From an uncultured Lachnospiraceae bacterium (lineage in GTDB: Bacteria; Bacillota; Clostridia; Lachnospirales; Lachnospiraceae): a DNA stretch of 7,190 bases. The translations under genes were made by a program, and so were the position numbers. The notes beneath the pieces were generated by a model. That model worked only from the letters and a program-made list of their open reading frames with translations, was not told where the DNA came from and did not search any database. Shown here one piece after another: positions 5,384-7,190 of this stretch. Location: contig CAMWNY010000119.1 in NCBI GenBank assembly GCA_947175775.1, forward strand, positions 1 to 7,190. The letters are read 5' to 3'. Positions within the stretch are counted from its first letter, which is position 1, and every line of letters starts with the position of its first letter.

Positions 5384-5875
5384 ATGGAAGCAAAGAAAAA
5401 CTTATTGACACGTGAGGGACTGAAGAAATATGAAGACGAGCTGCACGATTTGAAGGTCGTAAAGAGAAAGGAAGTCGCACAGAAAATCAAAGAGGCGAGA
5501 GAGCAGGGCGACCTTTCGGAAAACGCAGAGTACGACGCGGCAAAAGACGAGCAGCGTGACATAGAGGCGAGAATTGAGGAGCTTGAGAAAATCCTCAAAA
5601 ACGTTGAGGTTGTCGATATGGATGACGATGAGAACAACCTTGACCATGTTGGGTTCGGACTTGTTGTGAAGGTAAAGGACAATGAGTTTGATGATGAAAT
5701 GGAATTTAAAATCGTGGGTGCAACCGAGGCAAACAGTTTAAAGGGCAAGATTTCCAACGAATCGCCGCTTGGAAAGGCGCTTCTTGGCGCAAAGAGGGGC
5801 GATGTTGTCACAGTCGAGGCACCCGCGGGTGTGATTGAGTATACGATTTTGGATATTTACAGACCGGAGGCTTGA
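5384..5875 (+). CDS. greA: Transcription elongation factor GreA
   Basis: Enters the secondary channel of RNA polymerase and stimulates cleavage of the backtracked RNA 3' end, rescuing stalled elongation complexes. At 163 residues it is close to the usual length of about 158. The N-terminal coiled coil (about 9-76) carries the tip signature EQGDLSENAEYDAAKDEQ (40-57). The acidic residues Asp43 and Glu46 correspond to the Mg2+-coordinating pair of E. coli GreA. The C-terminal globular domain (about 85-162) includes the conserved ISNESPLGKALLGAKRGD (123-140). An ideal AAGGAGG (5369-5375), eight bases before the ATG, fixes the start. It lies behind the consensus promoter at 5267-5295, and lysS follows after 51 bases with no terminator between, so the two are probably cotranscribed. 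Confidence 0.97.
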   Translation: MEAKKNLLTREGLKKYEDELHDLKVVKRKEVAQKIKEAREQGDLSENAEYDAAKDEQRDIEARIEELEKILKNVEVVDMDDDENNLDHVGFGLVVKVKDNEFDDEMEFKIVGATEANSLKGKISNESPLGKALLGAKRGDVVTVEAPAGVIEYTILDIYRPEA

Positions 5876-5913
5876 CAGTCAAATACCTCGCGGGAATAAA
5901 CCTTAAAACAGAG

Positions 5914-5918
5914 AGGAG
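5914..5918 (+). promoter_or_regulatory. Ribosome binding site deciding the GTG start of lysS
   Basis: AGGAG within a purine-rich run (5911-5922), eight bases before GTG at 5927. No in-frame ATG occurs near enough to compete: the next in-frame ATGs, at 6149 and 6152, lie inside the OB-fold. This supports initiation at GTG. Confidence 0.8.
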
Positions 5919-5926
5919 AAGGTTCA

Positions 5927-7190
5927 GTGTCACAGGAGCAGAACAACAATCAGGGAAAGAACAATCAGGAGAACCGTCAGCAGGATGTTAACCAGCTTTT
6001 AAAGGTGCGCAGGGAAAAGCTTGCCGCTTTGCAGGAGGCTGGTAAAGATCCGTTTCAGATTACGAAGTTTGACGTCACACATCACAGTCAGGATGTGAAG
6101 AATCAGTTCGATGTACTGGAGGGAAAGAATGTTACCATTGCAGGAAGAATGATGTTTAAGCGCGTGATGGGTAAGGCGTCTTTTTGTAACGTGCAGGATT
6201 TGAAAGGCAGCATTCAGTGTTACGTTGCAAGGGACAGCATTGGTGAGGAACCCTATGCGGATTTCAAGAAATACGATGTGGGAGATATTCTCGGAATCAG
6301 CGGCGAGGTGTTCCGCACAAAAACAGGCGAAATGTCAATACATGCAGAGTCTGTTAAACTTTTGTCAAAGAGCTTGCAGATTTTACCTGAGAAATTCCAC
6401 GGACTCACGGATACGGATATACGTTACCGCCAGCGGTATGTTGACCTGATTATGAATGCGGACGTAAAGGATACGTTTGTGAAGCGCTCGAAGGTGCTCT
6501 CAAGCATTCGCCGTTATTTGGACGGGCAGGGCTTTATGGAAGTGGAGACGCCGATGCTCGTGTCCAATGCGGGCGGTGCGGCTGCAAGACCGTTTGAGAC
6601 ACACTTTAATGCACTTGATGAGGATTTGAAGCTTCGGATTTCTTTGGAGCTGTACTTAAAGCGGCTGATTGTAGGCGGCATGGAGCGCGTGTATGAAATT
6701 GGACGTGTTTTCAGGAACGAGGGGCTTGACACAAGACATAATCCGGAGTTTACGCTGATGGAGCTGTATCAGGCTTATACGGATTATCACGGTATGATGG
6801 ATTTGACGGAGAACCTTTACCGTTATGTGGCGAAAGAAGTGACCGGTTCGGAGATTTTGACGTACGGCGAGCATCAGATGGATTTGTCGAAGCCGTTTGA
6901 GCGCATTACGATGGTAGACGCCGTTAAGAAGTATTCCGGAGTTGATTTTAATGAGATTCATACCTTGGAAGAAGCAAGGGCAATCGCGAAAGAAAAGCAT
7001 GTGGAGTTTGAGGAGCGGCATAAGAAGGGCGATATTTTGAATTTGTTCTTCGAAGAGTTTGTGGAGGAGCATTTGATTCAGCCGACGTTTGTGATGGACC
7101 ATCCGATTGAGATTTCTCCTCTGACGAAGAAAAAGCCGGAAAATCCGGAGTACGTGGAGCGGTTTGAGTTCTTTATGAATGGATGGGAAA
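5927..7190 (+). CDS. lysS: Lysyl-tRNA synthetase, class II (3' end outside window)
   Basis: Charges tRNA-Lys with lysine using ATP; cytoplasmic. 421 codons are visible of a protein usually near 500, and the frame is open at the right edge. Start is GTG at 5927. Residues 1-22 are unusually rich in Gln and Asn and precede the family start VNQLLKVRREKLAALQEAGKDPF (21-43). The OB-fold anticodon-binding domain spans about 60-150 (VTIAGRMMFKRVMGKASF onward). The catalytic domain begins with the conserved RYRQRYVDL (166-174). Class II motif 1 is around FMEVETPML (203-211). Motif 2 is FRNEGLDTRHNPEFTLMELY (262-281), with its ATP-binding Arg263. The lysine-specific pattern continues to HPIEISPLTKKKP (392-404). 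Motif 3 lies beyond the window, so an intact C-terminus and any extra domain cannot be judged. It follows greA by 51 bases, probably in the same transcript; I see no T-box leader. Confidence 0.96.
   Translation, partial: MSQEQNNNQGKNNQENRQQDVNQLLKVRREKLAALQEAGKDPFQITKFDVTHHSQDVKNQFDVLEGKNVTIAGRMMFKRVMGKASFCNVQDLKGSIQCYVARDSIGEEPYADFKKYDVGDILGISGEVFRTKTGEMSIHAESVKLLSKSLQILPEKFHGLTDTDIRYRQRYVDLIMNADVKDTFVKRSKVLSSIRRYLDGQGFMEVETPMLVSNAGGAAARPFETHFNALDEDLKLRISLELYLKRLIVGGMERVYEIGRVFRNEGLDTRHNPEFTLMELYQAYTDYHGMMDLTENLYRYVAKEVTGSEILTYGEHQMDLSKPFERITMVDAVKKYSGVDFNEIHTLEEARAIAKEKHVEFEERHKKGDILNLFFEEFVEEHLIQPTFVMDHPIEISPLTKKKPENPEYVERFEFFMNGWE

Noticed and set aside
5365..5811. Antisense Ser/Phe-rich reading frame opposite greA
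   Set aside because: Its composition is what reversed GAA/GAG/AAA-rich coiled-coil codons produce; no independent support.
5876..5926. Riboswitch or T-box leader before lysS
   Set aside because: The gap is only 51 bases, with no stem-loop array, T-box sequence or terminator.
6656..7102. Antisense reading frame (148 codons) opposite lysS
   Set aside because: The + strand encodes conserved class II synthetase motifs here; the antisense product has no recognisable domain.
1..7190. Insertion sequence, CRISPR array, tRNA or defence island
   Set aside because: No transposase motif, spaced direct repeats, tRNA-like cloverleaf or defence-protein motif was seen on either strand.

Overview
This window reads as a stretch of chromosome from a low-to-moderate GC Gram-positive anaerobe, most probably a Clostridia member of the Lachnospiraceae type. 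The grounds are strong AGGAGG-type ribosome sites, AT-leaning codon use, protein sequences that look clostridial, and the housekeeping order birA - coaX - dusB - greA - lysS. All genes are on the + strand. I see no mobile element, CRISPR array, tRNA or rRNA gene.

Layout. (1) 2-364: the C-terminal end of an unidentified coiled-coil protein that enters from the left edge, closed by a strong intrinsic terminator (382-413). (2) 464-2456: argF (ornithine carbamoyltransferase) and birA (biotin-protein ligase with a repressor-type DNA-binding domain), 4 bases apart and probably cotranscribed from a candidate promoter overlapping the terminator. (3) 2457-2624: an AT-rich gap with a possible 32-codon small ORF and, just before the next gene, an 18-base near-perfect palindrome on a candidate extended -10 element. 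(4) 2625-3442: two small genes of unknown function, 143 and 115 codons. (5) 3472-5212: coaX (type III pantothenate kinase) and dusB (tRNA-dihydrouridine synthase), overlapping by 20 bases. (6) 5213-5383: inverted repeats followed by a textbook promoter (TTGACA, 17 bases, TATAAT). (7) 5384-7190: greA (transcript-cleavage factor) and lysS (lysyl-tRNA synthetase, GTG start), which runs off the right edge before its class II motif 3.

Functional themes. BirA and CoaX both concern acyl-carrier cofactors: BirA loads biotin onto acetyl-CoA carboxylase and similar enzymes, and CoaX begins CoA synthesis from pantothenate. DusB, GreA and LysS serve tRNA modification, transcription elongation and translation. 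ArgF belongs to arginine/citrulline metabolism and sits here without other arginine genes in view. The known genes are ordinary. The less explained parts are the two small genes between birA and coaX, the palindrome at 2595-2612, and the leader in front of greA. I found no convincing sign of a new multi-gene system.
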